Shown: one piece after another, positions 54,150 through 63,340 of the stretch
Layout: each line of letters begins with the position of its first letter
Position numbering within the stretch: position 1 is the first letter of the stretch
NCBI RefSeq assembly: GCF_006402735.1
Contig: NZ_CP017174.1
Coordinates: 7,854,001-7,918,000 of the forward strand
Source: Myxococcus xanthus
GTDB lineage: Bacteria > Myxococcota > Myxococcia > Myxococcales > Myxococcaceae
Length of the DNA: 64,000 nucleotides
Reading direction: 5' to 3'
Position numbers and translations under genes: made by a program
The notes under the pieces: model-generated
Told to the model about the DNA's origin: nothing
The model's input: the letters and a program-made list of their open reading frames with translations, nothing else
Databases searched by the model: none

Positions 54150-54983
54150 TCAGCGCGCCCGCGTTCTGGCGGAGGGGTTCTTCGCGGCGCTCTTCTTCCT
54201 GGCCGAAGCGACCTTCGCCTTCGCGACTGCCGGCTTTCCTTCGCCGCGCGGTGCCTTCGCCTTTGCGGCCGCATCCATCGCTTTTCGGGCTTCGGTCTTC
54301 TCACCTTTCCGCAGCGCGAGCGCCGCGGCGATCCACTCCGGTGCGTAGCTCGAAGTGCACCCCTTCGGAATCGGTCGCGGGTCCCAGCGACCGAGGCGCT
54401 CGCCGATGGCGCTGGCCTCCGAGGTGTACGCGGGCAGGTGGAGGCCGATCCAGACCAGGCAGAAGTTGATGCCCTCCTTCACCCGGTACGGTGCGTCCGG
54501 AAGCTCACGCTCGATGCGCTCGAGCGTCGCGCCTACGTCGAGTTCCTTCTCGAGTCCTCGCGCAATGCGCCCGGCAAGAAGCTTCCATCCGGCGCGGCGA
54601 GGGAGCTCCTTCCTGCCGTCCATCCACTTCCCCTGAAGCCTCGGGGCGACGGGCGCATGCACGAGCACGCGACCGACGAGTTCGTCGACCAGGGTCGGGT
54701 TCGAAAGTGGCTCGAGGAGCCCGCGTGCCTCCTTCTCAGTGAGCGCCGCGGGCTCGAGGAGCATGCACGCGAGGATGCGCGCATCGTGATTGCCGGTCCC
54801 CCACAGTTCCAGTCCGAGCCCGTGGTTCGTCCCCAACGTCGCTGCCAGGCCACGGATTTTGCCGAGCAGCACGCCGAAGACATTGTCGACCACCCCGTCG
54901 CGCACGTAGCGCTGGCGCACCTTCTCGTCACCTTGGCTCTCGAGCAGCTTCATCACCTGGGACAGCGACATTGCTTTCGGCAT
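54150..54983 (-). CDS. DNA alkylation repair (AlkD-like) HEAT protein
   Basis: 277 residues from the ATG at 54983, six bases after GAGGTG; an ATG at 55106 gives a basic N-terminal extension and is less likely. HEAT-like helices run throughout: LLESQGDEKVRQRYVRDGV, GNHDARILACMLLEP, RAGWKLLAGRIARG and YRVKEGINFCLVWIGLHLP. WGTGNHDARILA is the typical AlkD-family segment. The family flips out and excises or recognises alkylated bases (N3/N7). The C-terminal 60 residues are Lys/Ala-rich and could bind DNA non-specifically. It lies in the integrase-scarred region. Confidence 0.8.
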   Translation of the reverse strand: MPKAMSLSQVMKLLESQGDEKVRQRYVRDGVVDNVFGVLLGKIRGLAATLGTNHGLGLELWGTGNHDARILACMLLEPAALTEKEARGLLEPLSNPTLVDELVGRVLVHAPVAPRLQGKWMDGRKELPRRAGWKLLAGRIARGLEKELDVGATLERIERELPDAPYRVKEGINFCLVWIGLHLPAYTSEASAIGERLGRWDPRPIPKGCTSSYAPEWIAAALALRKGEKTEARKAMDAAAKAKAPRGEGKPAVAKAKVASARKKSAAKNPSARTRAR

Positions 54984-55139
54984 GGGGAGCACCTCGGCGG
55001 GCGGTGGCTTGAGAGCGGCCGGAAGGGTGGCACTACGGGCGCTCTCGGTCGAGGAACGCTTCCGCTCACTGCCACCGCGCAGCTTCGGAAGCGAGGGTGC
55101 GGCCATCTGGATGTGGCACCGTGGCTACGGGAACCGCAA

Positions 55140-55545
55140 CGATGCCACTGGGCGCGCGTACCCGGGCGTGTGGAGACCCACTGCCGGGAAACCGAGGTGG
55201 CCAAGCTGAATGCGGAGTTGGTGGACCCGCAGACCGAAGACGGTCAACAACGTGCTGGTGGCGCTCAACACGGTCTTCAAGACGGCGCTCAAATGGGGCG
55301 TCATCGAGCAGATGCCGGCCACCGTCGAGCTGTTGAAGGGGCCGTTCTACGAGCCGCATGAGGACGAGCGGCTGGTCAAGGTGACGGCGAAGGTGGCCGG
55401 GCACCAGAACCTCTCCACCCCCCAGCGGTACATGCACCTGAGCCCGGCGGCCAAGTCAGCGGCCACCCGGATGCTGGCGGGGCCGAGACAGGAAGCCCAA
55501 AATGAAACGGGCTGGAGACCTTGCGATCTCCAGCCCGCTTCATGA
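55140..55545 (+). pseudogene. Degenerate tyrosine recombinase (integrase)
   Basis: Pieces of a phage-type integrase follow each other with a frame change: VETHCRETEVAKLNAELVD (about 55170-55226), then from 55222 PKTVNNVLVALNTVFKTALK (core-binding domain). It jumps to AGHQNLSTPQRYMHLSP, the end of the catalytic domain with the nucleophilic Tyr. The central catalytic region with Arg and HxxR is mostly deleted. It ends just before tRNA-Pro, the usual site for such integrases. Remnant of an integrated element. Confidence 0.8.
55508..55537 (-). terminator. Terminator of tRNA-Pro
   Basis: CGGGCTGGAGA and TCTCCAGCCCG form an 11-bp perfect stem with an 8-nt loop. On the minus strand the hairpin is followed by TTTCATTTT. 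It lies 10 bp beyond the tRNA 3' end. Confidence 0.85.
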
Positions 55546-55547
55546 CG

Positions 55548-55624
55548 TGGTCGGGGAGACAGGATTTGAACCTGCGACCCCTTGGTCCCGAACCAAGTGC
55601 TCTACCAGGCTGAGCCACTCCCCG
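55548..55624 (-). tRNA. tRNA-Pro (anticodon CGG)
   Basis: The minus strand folds to a cloverleaf: acceptor CGGGGAG/CTCCCCG, D arm GCTC...GAGC, anticodon stem CTTGG/CCAAG with loop TTCGGGA (anticodon CGG, proline), T arm with GGTTCAAATCC, and encoded CCA (55548-55550). 77 nt. It is flanked by integrase remains and has its own terminator. Confidence 0.96.
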
Positions 55625-55877
55625 ATATGTCGCTTCGCCGGACGGTCCTTCTCGGGACCGGCGAAGTGGCGGCGGTAGTACCCGAGCCGCCCAGCCGAGT
55701 CAACGTCCTCGGATCACCTTTTCTTCCGCCCCTCCCCGCCCAGAGGGAGCTGGCAGCCGGGCGATGCCCGGGTGCCCCCCGACTCCGCTTCCCAAGACCA
55801 CGAATTTCCTGTACTCCCGGACAGTTTCCCCTCCTGCTACACTCACGAGGCAGCCTGCATTGTTGCACCGCGATGCC

Positions 55878-56264
55878 ATGACGCCGCCCCCCGTCGTCCT
55901 CATCTCCGATGACGAGCCCCTCATCGTCTCCGCCCTCGCCCGCGAGGGGAAACGGTCCGGGCTGAACTGCATCTCGGACACCACGTCCGAGCGCGTCCTG
56001 GAGCTCGCCCGCGAACACCGGCCGGCCGTCATCATCCTGGACATCAACCAGCACCAGGACGGCCGGGACCTGCTCGCCCAGCTCAAGCAGGACCCCAACA
56101 CCCGCGACTGCAAGGTCATCATCCTCAGCGCCGTCGAGGACCAGTTCACCCGCCACGTCTGCTTCGAGCTCGGCGCCGACGATTACGAGGTGAAGCCCTT
56201 CGACCCCACCTTCATGACCCGCGTCGCCCGGCTCGCCTCCTCCGTGGCGCGCCCTCGCACCTGA
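55878..56264 (+). CDS. Single-domain response regulator
   Basis: 128 residues from the ATG at 55878; no output domain. Receiver features: the acidic pair Asp11-Asp12 (VLISDDEP), phospho-acceptor Asp55 (VIILDIN), a Ser at IILSA, and Lys106 in YEVKPFDP. Such CheY-like proteins pass phosphate in relay or bind a target. No kinase lies nearby; orphan regulators are frequent in myxobacteria. It converges on rpe. Confidence 0.93.
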   Translation: MTPPPVVLISDDEPLIVSALAREGKRSGLNCISDTTSERVLELAREHRPAVIILDINQHQDGRDLLAQLKQDPNTRDCKVIILSAVEDQFTRHVCFELGADDYEVKPFDPTFMTRVARLASSVARPRT

Positions 56265-56276
56265 AGTCAGCCGGCC

Positions 56277-56936
56277 TCACGGGCGCAGCGAGCGGATGGC
56301 CTCCGCGTAGTCCTTCGAGCCGAAGACGTAGCTGCCCGCCACCAGCACCGTGGCCCCGGCCTCCACCACCCGCTTCGCCGTGGTGGCGTTGATGCCGCCG
56401 TCCACCTCGATGTCCACGTCCTTCAGCCCGCGCGCATCCAACATCCCGCGCAGCCGGCGCACCCTCTCCACTGTGGACTCGATGAAGCTCTGCCCGCCGA
56501 AGCCCGGGTTCACGCTCATCAGCAGCACCATGTCCACGTCGCCCAGCACCTCCTCGATGGCCGACAGCGGCGTGCCCGGGTTCAACACCACCGCCGGCTT
56601 CGCCCCCGCATTGCGAATCTGCTGAAGCGTCCGGTGCAGGTGCGGACTGGCCTCCACGTGCACCGTCAACACGTCCGCCCCCGCCTTCACGAAGGCCTCC
56701 ACGTAGCGCTCCGGCTCCACAATCATCAGGTGCACGTCCAACGGCTTCGTCGCCACCCGCTTGATGGCCTCCACCACCACGGGTCCAATCGTGATGTTCG
56801 GCACAAAGCGGCCATCCATGACATCCACGTGAATCCAATCCGCACCGGCGGCTTCGATGGCGCGGACCTCTTCGGCCAAGCGGCCGAAGTCACAGGACAA
56901 AAGCGAAGGAGAGATGCGAACGGGGCGGCGGCTCAT
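56277..56936 (-). CDS. rpe: Ribulose-phosphate 3-epimerase
   Basis: 219 residues from the ATG at 56936 (an in-frame ATG at 56948 is possible), matching the usual 215-230. Interconverts ribulose 5-phosphate and xylulose 5-phosphate in the pentose phosphate pathway, in the cytoplasm. Signature residues: ISPSLLSCDFGRLAEE, WIHVDVMDGRFVPN (HxDxMDG, metal ligand and base), VHLMIVEPERY, NPGTPLSAIEEV, VLLMSVNPGFGGQSFI and VDGGINATTA. TIM barrel complete. Confidence 0.96.
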   Translation of the reverse strand: MSRRPVRISPSLLSCDFGRLAEEVRAIEAAGADWIHVDVMDGRFVPNITIGPVVVEAIKRVATKPLDVHLMIVEPERYVEAFVKAGADVLTVHVEASPHLHRTLQQIRNAGAKPAVVLNPGTPLSAIEEVLGDVDMVLLMSVNPGFGGQSFIESTVERVRRLRGMLDARGLKDVDIEVDGGINATTAKRVVEAGATVLVAGSYVFGSKDYAEAIRSLRP

Positions 56937-57109
56937 GCCGCGCTTCATAACCGCAACCCGCGCGCTGGCTAAGGCCGAACGCAACGCGACGACGTCCACC
57001 AGACAGCCAGGGACCTGCCAGGTGGGTCCCCCAAGGCAGCGTGCTGTCTACCCGTGCTAGAACTTTGTAGCCCTTCGCGGCCGCTGGCCGCTTCTCACGG
57101 AGCCGCCTG

Positions 57110-58612
57110 GTGCTCGCTCAACCCGCCCCACAGCCCGAGCTGAACCGCCGCCTGGCGAAGCTCACGTCCATCCTGGATGTCGCGAAGGCGATGAGCGCCG
57201 AGCGCGACCTCGACCTGCTCCTGCCGCTCATCCTCTTCGAGGCCACCAAGGTGGTGGAGGCGGACCGCTGCTCGCTCTTCATCCTGGACCGCGAGCGCAG
57301 CGAGCTGTGGAGCAAGGTGGCCCAGGGCTCCAAGAGCGAAATCCGCCTCCCGGTGGGCAGCGGCGTCGCCGGACAGGTGGCCCAGACGGGCGCCGTCATC
57401 AACATCCCCGACGCCTACGCCGACGCCCGCTTCAACCGCTCGTTCGACGTCTCCAGCGGCTACCAGACGAAGACCATCCTCTGCGTCCCCATGCGTGACG
57501 CCGGCGGCGAGGTGACGGGCGTCATCCAGGCCCTCAACAAGCTGGACGGCGCCAGCTTCAACGCCGAGGACGAGGAGCTGCTGCTCGCCCTGGGCGCCCA
57601 GGCCGCGGGCGCCATCGAGAACGCCCTCCTCCACGAGGACATCAACCGCCTCTTCGAGGGCTTCGTCTCCGCCTCCGTCGTCGCCATTGAATCCAGAGAC
57701 CCGACCACCGCCGGTCACTCCGGGCGCGTGGCCGACCTCACCGTGGCCCTGGCCCAGGTGCTCGAACACCTGTCCACCGGCCCCTACGCCCACACGCGCT
57801 TCTCCGCCGGGGAGATTCAGGAGCTGCGCTACGCCTCGCTGCTCCACGACTTCGGCAAGGTGGGCGTGCGCGAGCCCGTGCTCGTGAAGGCGGAGAAGCT
57901 CTACCCCCATGAGCTCGAAGGCCTGCGCGCCCGCTTCCAGCTCGCCCGGAAGGACTTGCAGCTGCAGAGCTACCGCCGCCGCCTGGAGGCGGTGAAGATT
58001 CGCGGCCAGGCGAACCTGGCGGAAATCGAGGCCGAGGAAGAGGAGCGGCTCGCCCGCGAGTCGTGGCAGTTGGACGAGGTGCTGGAGTTCATCCTCTCCT
58101 GCAACCGCCCCACCGTGCTCGCGCAGGGCAACTTCGAGCGGCTCCACGAGCTGGGCGCGCTGCGCTTCCTGGATGCCCACGACAAGGCCCAGCCGCTGCT
58201 GCTGCCGGGGGAAATCCAGTCGCTCTCCATCGCCCGCGGCACGCTCTCTCCCGAGGAGCGTCGCGAAATCGAGAGCCACGTCGAGCACACCTACCGCTTC
58301 CTGTCCCAGATTCCGTGGACGCGCACGCTGCGCCGGGTGCCAGAGATTGCCTACGCCCACCACGAGAAGCTGGATGGCACCGGCTACCCTCGCGCGGAGA
58401 AGGACATCCCCGTCCAATCCCGGATGATGTCCATCTGCGACATCTACGACGCGCTCACCGCCAGCGACCGGCCCTACAAGAAGGCCGTGCCACACACACT
58501 CGCGCTCGACATCCTCCGGCGCGAGTCCGACGCCGGGCAGTTGGACCCGGCGCTCTATACCGTCTTCATCGAGGCCGACATCCCCCGGAAGGTCCTCCAG
58601 GGAATCAAGTAG
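57110..58612 (+). CDS. GAF / HD-GYP-type protein with long insertion
   Basis: 500 residues from a GTG with CGGAG upstream. Residues 10-185 are a GAF sensor (LLPLILFEATKVVEADRCSL; VGSGVAGQVAQTG). Residues 200-500 form an HD domain: HSGRVADLTVAL, LLHDFGKVG (His246-Asp247), and AHHEKLDGTGYPR (HHExxDGxGYP, 417 onward), the mark of HD-GYP c-di-GMP phosphodiesterases. Between HD and GYP there are about 170 residues instead of roughly 60; the extra part (about residues 270-380) is a charged coiled-coil-like helix region. Enzyme activity is plausible but untested. It converges with pyk, 4 bp apart. Confidence 0.9.
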   Translation: MLAQPAPQPELNRRLAKLTSILDVAKAMSAERDLDLLLPLILFEATKVVEADRCSLFILDRERSELWSKVAQGSKSEIRLPVGSGVAGQVAQTGAVINIPDAYADARFNRSFDVSSGYQTKTILCVPMRDAGGEVTGVIQALNKLDGASFNAEDEELLLALGAQAAGAIENALLHEDINRLFEGFVSASVVAIESRDPTTAGHSGRVADLTVALAQVLEHLSTGPYAHTRFSAGEIQELRYASLLHDFGKVGVREPVLVKAEKLYPHELEGLRARFQLARKDLQLQSYRRRLEAVKIRGQANLAEIEAEEEERLARESWQLDEVLEFILSCNRPTVLAQGNFERLHELGALRFLDAHDKAQPLLLPGEIQSLSIARGTLSPEERREIESHVEHTYRFLSQIPWTRTLRRVPEIAYAHHEKLDGTGYPRAEKDIPVQSRMMSICDIYDALTASDRPYKKAVPHTLALDILRRESDAGQLDPALYTVFIEADIPRKVLQGIK

Positions 58613-58616
58613 CCGC

Positions 58617-60050
<1,434 letters not shown>

Positions 60051-60151
60051 AGAGCCCGTGAGGATGGGTTTCCCTCACGGCAGCGTCAAGCACGCTGCAT
60101 GGGCCGCTTCGCTCGGTAAAACGGTAAATGAGCCAGCGAACGGCGCGGCGC

Positions 60152-61060
60152 TCAACCGCGCAACAGCACGCCCAGGTTCTCCCGCTCCCAACGCAGTGCG
60201 GCGGCGTAATGCGGGAATGTTCGCTCGCGTTCGCGGAAGGCACGCGGGTGATGCACGCGGCGGCCACCCCGGCCCGTGCTCGGGAAGAGCTGGTGGAGCA
60301 TCTCGTGGAAGATGATGAACTCCACGAAGAAGGAAGGCACCTCGGGGGTGTCCAGCGCCGGGTGGATGCGAATCTCACGCGTCTGGTGGTCGTAGACGCC
60401 CAGGCGGATGGACTTGCGACGGCGGCGCGGAGGCATGCGCCCCCAGCCAATCCGGGCCTGGATGAGGCCCTGGAAAAAATCTCGGTTGGTGGTGTCGTAA
60501 AGCGCCTGGAGGTCGAAACAGCGCCCGCGCGGATTGAGGTCCGCGTCGGATTCGCGGCGCATCTGACGGATGCGCGGCTGCTGACCGCGGATGTACTCGT
60601 CCAGGATGGCGCCCGCGGTGCGGTGTCCCCGGCCCGCGTAGTCCGCCACCGCGCGTACCACCGGCTCCGGCGCGTCCAGGAACATGTGGTGCAGCCGCAG
60701 CGCCAGCACCGCGGAGCCCCGGCGGAAGGACACCATGGTGGAGCGGTTGTCCGTCACCGACAGGCGCACCGGCATGCCCAGCTCGGCGCTCAGCCGCCAG
60801 GCCAGCGATTCAGCCCGGGTCCACAGCTCCTCCCGCGTGGGCGGGCGCGAGACGATGCGGGGTGCCTCGTCGGGCAGGAGGTTGCGCTGCGGCGTGGGCA
60901 CGGGCGGTGCGACGGGCCGCGGCGCGGGCGCCACGGGTGCGGCAGGTCCCCCCTCGGGCCGGGGTGCGGCCGTTCCCTCTGCGGCGCGGCTGGCGGCAGA
61001 GAGACCTCGAGGGAAGAGCGACGTCTGGCGAAATTGCTCGGGGGACACGCGGCTGCGCAT
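60152..61060 (-). CDS. SprT-like zinc metallopeptidase
   Basis: 302 residues from the ATG at 61060 (GTG at 61072 is an alternative). Residues 15-75 are a Pro/Ala/Arg linker. The middle part is helical. Near the C-terminus FIIFHEMLHQLF gives the HExxH zinc site, with later HHPRAFRERERTF supplying further histidines, as in SprT-like proteases related to DNA-protein crosslink repair. IRLGVYDHQTREIRIHPAL precedes the site as in that family. Role in repair is by analogy. Neighbours are housekeeping genes. Confidence 0.85.
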   Translation of the reverse strand: MRSRVSPEQFRQTSLFPRGLSAASRAAEGTAAPRPEGGPAAPVAPAPRPVAPPVPTPQRNLLPDEAPRIVSRPPTREELWTRAESLAWRLSAELGMPVRLSVTDNRSTMVSFRRGSAVLALRLHHMFLDAPEPVVRAVADYAGRGHRTAGAILDEYIRGQQPRIRQMRRESDADLNPRGRCFDLQALYDTTNRDFFQGLIQARIGWGRMPPRRRRKSIRLGVYDHQTREIRIHPALDTPEVPSFFVEFIIFHEMLHQLFPSTGRGGRRVHHPRAFRERERTFPHYAAALRWERENLGVLLRG

Positions 61061-61190
61061 CGTACCCCGCACTTCCGGGGACTCAAGGGCGGCGGTCCCC
61101 TGCTCGCCTCCTCACCGTCAGCCCGTCAACCGCGCTCACACGCAGCGTCCACTAACAGGAGGGAAAGGCAGGCGAGCGTACGACGCGCCC

Positions 61191-62648
61191 TCACGGTGCG
61201 GGCGGCTCCGCGTGCCGGGACTTGAGGAGCCGCTCCAGGCGCTCGGGCTCCATGCGCACCACGAAGGTCTTCTCTCGCGTGAAGGTCACCTGCCCCGGCG
61301 CGCCGCCCTTCACCTTGCGCACGAACTTCGCGGGCACGTAGCTCACCTCACCGCGCGGCTCGCCCTTGGCCCCGGAGTGGTGCAGCGCCAGGTGCGCCGC
61401 GTCCAGCAGCACCTCCTGCGCCACCTCCTGCCCCTTCTCCAGCGGCAGCACCACGTGGCTGCCCGGTACACCGCGCGCGTGGAGCCACAGATGCCAGGGC
61501 CTGGCCACCTTGAAGGTGAGCGCGTCGTTGTCCTCCGAGCCGCGCCCCACCCAGATGCGCGCCCCGCCATGGCCCACGTACTCCTTGAAGGGCCGGCCCT
61601 CCTGCGCGCCCTCGCCCCCACTGGGGAGCTGAAGCACTTCCGCCTGCGCCAGCAGCGCGGCGTCCTCCATCCGCTCAATCTGCGCGAGCGCCTGCTGCGC
61701 GTGCGCCACCTCGCGCGCCAGCTCCGCCTCGCGGTGACGCGCCTGCTCCACGCCCCGCAGCAGCCGCCGGTACTGGTGGAAGTGCCAGTCCGCCTCCTCC
61801 TTCGGGGTGCGCTTCGGGTCCAGCGTCACCCGGACCTCCTGCGCGCCCTCCTCTGTATAGGCGGTGAGCACCGCCTCGGTGGCGCCCCGCTTGAGGCGGT
61901 AGAGGTTCTGCGCCAGCAGCTCGCCCACTTCGCGGTGCTTCTCCGCATCCGGGCCGCGGGCCGCCTCGGCGCGCACCTTCTCCAACGTGCGGGAGGCGCG
62001 CTTGAGGCGCGCGCGGTACGGCTGCGCCAACCGGCGGCGGATGGTCTCCGAGCGGCTGGCCTTGTCGCGCGCTCCGAGCAGGCGCTCCGCGGCCTGGGAA
62101 TACGGCAGCGCATCCGAGTCCTGGGGAGCGAGCCGCGAGGGTTGGCTCCGGGCCTTCTCGCGGGCCTCGGGCGGCGGCGGCTCCGGCGGCGCCCACGCCG
62201 CGCCCGGATGCAGGCCCCGGCGCTGCGCGAAGCCCTCACCGGAGAGCATCAGCACGCGGCCGTTGTCGCTGAGTAGCAGCAGACCACCGGGCGCGCCCAC
62301 CTCCAGGAGGAGGCGCCTGCGCACGTCCTCGCGCTCGAAGTCGAAGGCCACCACGCGCTCGGATTCCATGAAGCGGGCGCCCTGGAGCTTGAAGCCTGTC
62401 AGCTCCTGACGCAGCCACCGCTGGAAGGGGGCGGGCTCGCCCGGCGTGGGGAAGCGATCATCCGCCACGGACACCCGGGCCAAATCACCCTCAGCGCACA
62501 GGCACAACAGGATGGATCTGCCCGGGACGCGAAGTTCCACGTAGGCGAGCCTGGGAAGGGGACACCAAGCCTTCTGCGCCACCGCGCCAGTGAGGCGCTC
62601 CGCCACCTCCGCCACCACCTGCTCCAGCTCCACGGGACGCAGCGACAT
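61191..62648 (-). CDS. NFACT-family (RqcH/Rqc2-like) protein
   Basis: 485 residues. Residues 1-160 match NFACT-N (MSLRPVELEQVVAEVAER; GARFMESERVVAFDFER). Residues 170-340 are helical and coiled. The C-terminal NFACT-R (DUF814) domain includes HLWLHARGVPGSHVVLPLEK (core WLHARGVPGSHV) and AHLALHHSGAKGE. RqcH proteins bind stalled large ribosomal subunits and direct alanine tailing. At 485 residues it is shorter than the usual 560-600, and the central helix-hairpin-helix part is not obvious. Starts at an ATG. Downstream of it is the SprT-like gene. Confidence 0.85.
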   Translation of the reverse strand: MSLRPVELEQVVAEVAERLTGAVAQKAWCPLPRLAYVELRVPGRSILLCLCAEGDLARVSVADDRFPTPGEPAPFQRWLRQELTGFKLQGARFMESERVVAFDFEREDVRRRLLLEVGAPGGLLLLSDNGRVLMLSGEGFAQRRGLHPGAAWAPPEPPPPEAREKARSQPSRLAPQDSDALPYSQAAERLLGARDKASRSETIRRRLAQPYRARLKRASRTLEKVRAEAARGPDAEKHREVGELLAQNLYRLKRGATEAVLTAYTEEGAQEVRVTLDPKRTPKEEADWHFHQYRRLLRGVEQARHREAELAREVAHAQQALAQIERMEDAALLAQAEVLQLPSGGEGAQEGRPFKEYVGHGGARIWVGRGSEDNDALTFKVARPWHLWLHARGVPGSHVVLPLEKGQEVAQEVLLDAAHLALHHSGAKGEPRGEVSYVPAKFVRKVKGGAPGQVTFTREKTFVVRMEPERLERLLKSRHAEPPAP

Positions 62649-62674
62649 GGGGCACTCCGGGTCCTGAAAATGAA

Positions 62675-62703
62675 AACGGCCCGGCGGGTTTCGCCGAGCC
62701 GTT
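62675..62703 (-). terminator. Terminator of histone H1-like gene
   Basis: On the minus strand AACGGCTCGGCG and CGCCGGGCCGTT pair (11 of 12) around AAACC and are followed by TTCATTTTC. It lies about 43 bp beyond the gene's stop and 27 bp before the NFACT start. Confidence 0.82.
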
Positions 62704-62745
62704 CACCGGACGTCAACTACCGTCCGCTCATGACGACGGGACTGC

Positions 62746-62985
62746 TCAGGACTCCGGCGTAACCGGGGCCGCCACCGTCTTGGCCTTGGTGGTGCGCTTG
62801 CGAGCCGGGGCCTTCTTGGCCGCCTTGCGGGTGGTCTTCTTGGCGGCCGCCTTCTTGGTCGCGGTCTTGCCAGCCGTCTTGCGAGCGGTCGTCTTCTTCG
62901 CCGACTTCGCCGCCTTCGTGGCCTTCGCGGTCTTGGCAGCCTTCTTGGTCGCGGACTTCGCAGCGGTCTTCTTCTTAGCGGCCAT
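62746..62985 (-). CDS. Histone H1-like Lys/Ala-rich DNA-binding protein
   Basis: 79 residues from the ATG at 62985 (GGAGG 6 bp upstream). Nearly all residues are Lys, Ala, Thr or Arg in AAKKK, KKAA and KKTTRKAAKK units, ending in an acidic VAAPVTPES tail. Such H1-like proteins coat and compact DNA in myxobacteria and other bacteria. No fold or cofactor site. Own promoter and terminator. The K/A composition makes homology uninformative, so the call rests on composition and context. Confidence 0.9.
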   Translation of the reverse strand: MAAKKKTAAKSATKKAAKTAKATKAAKSAKKTTARKTAGKTATKKAAAKKTTRKAAKKAPARKRTTKAKTVAAPVTPES

Positions 62986-63340
62986 CAGAATCCTCCAGTT
63001 CAGTGGTTGGCCCCAGGTCAACCGAGGCCCTGCACTCTTCTTGATGGGAGTGAGTGCTTGAAGTGAATGGTACGGGCGACATGCCAGTGTGTCAACGCAT
63101 GGTGATGTATTGCATCGCGTGCGAGGCCGATTTTTCGGCATCGAGCGCGTCCGGAGGTGCCGAACGCCACCTCGCGGACACTCGCGAGCGCATCCGAGGT
63201 GTCGCGCGCGAGGCCGAGTTTCCGGCTCCGGACACGTTTCGGCCACTTTCGAGCACGACGTTGGCGCATGCCGCGGCGCATGCGCGCGAGCGACGCGGCG
63301 CTTTTCGTCGTGGGGTGCGGCGTCTACGGTTCGCCACCAC
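62986..63340. other. 355-bp divergent intergenic region
   Basis: Shared by the H1-like gene and the glycosidase. It contains the similar elements gcgaggccgattttt (63120-63134) and gcgaggccgagttt (63208-63221), about 88 bp apart, and a ggcgcatgccgcggcgcatg motif (63265-63284). No gene is supported. Confidence 0.35.

Noticed and set aside
54984..55106. N-terminal 41-residue extension of the AlkD-like protein
   Set aside because: A good ribosome site stands before the ATG at 54983, and the extension is low-complexity Ser/Arg/Pro.
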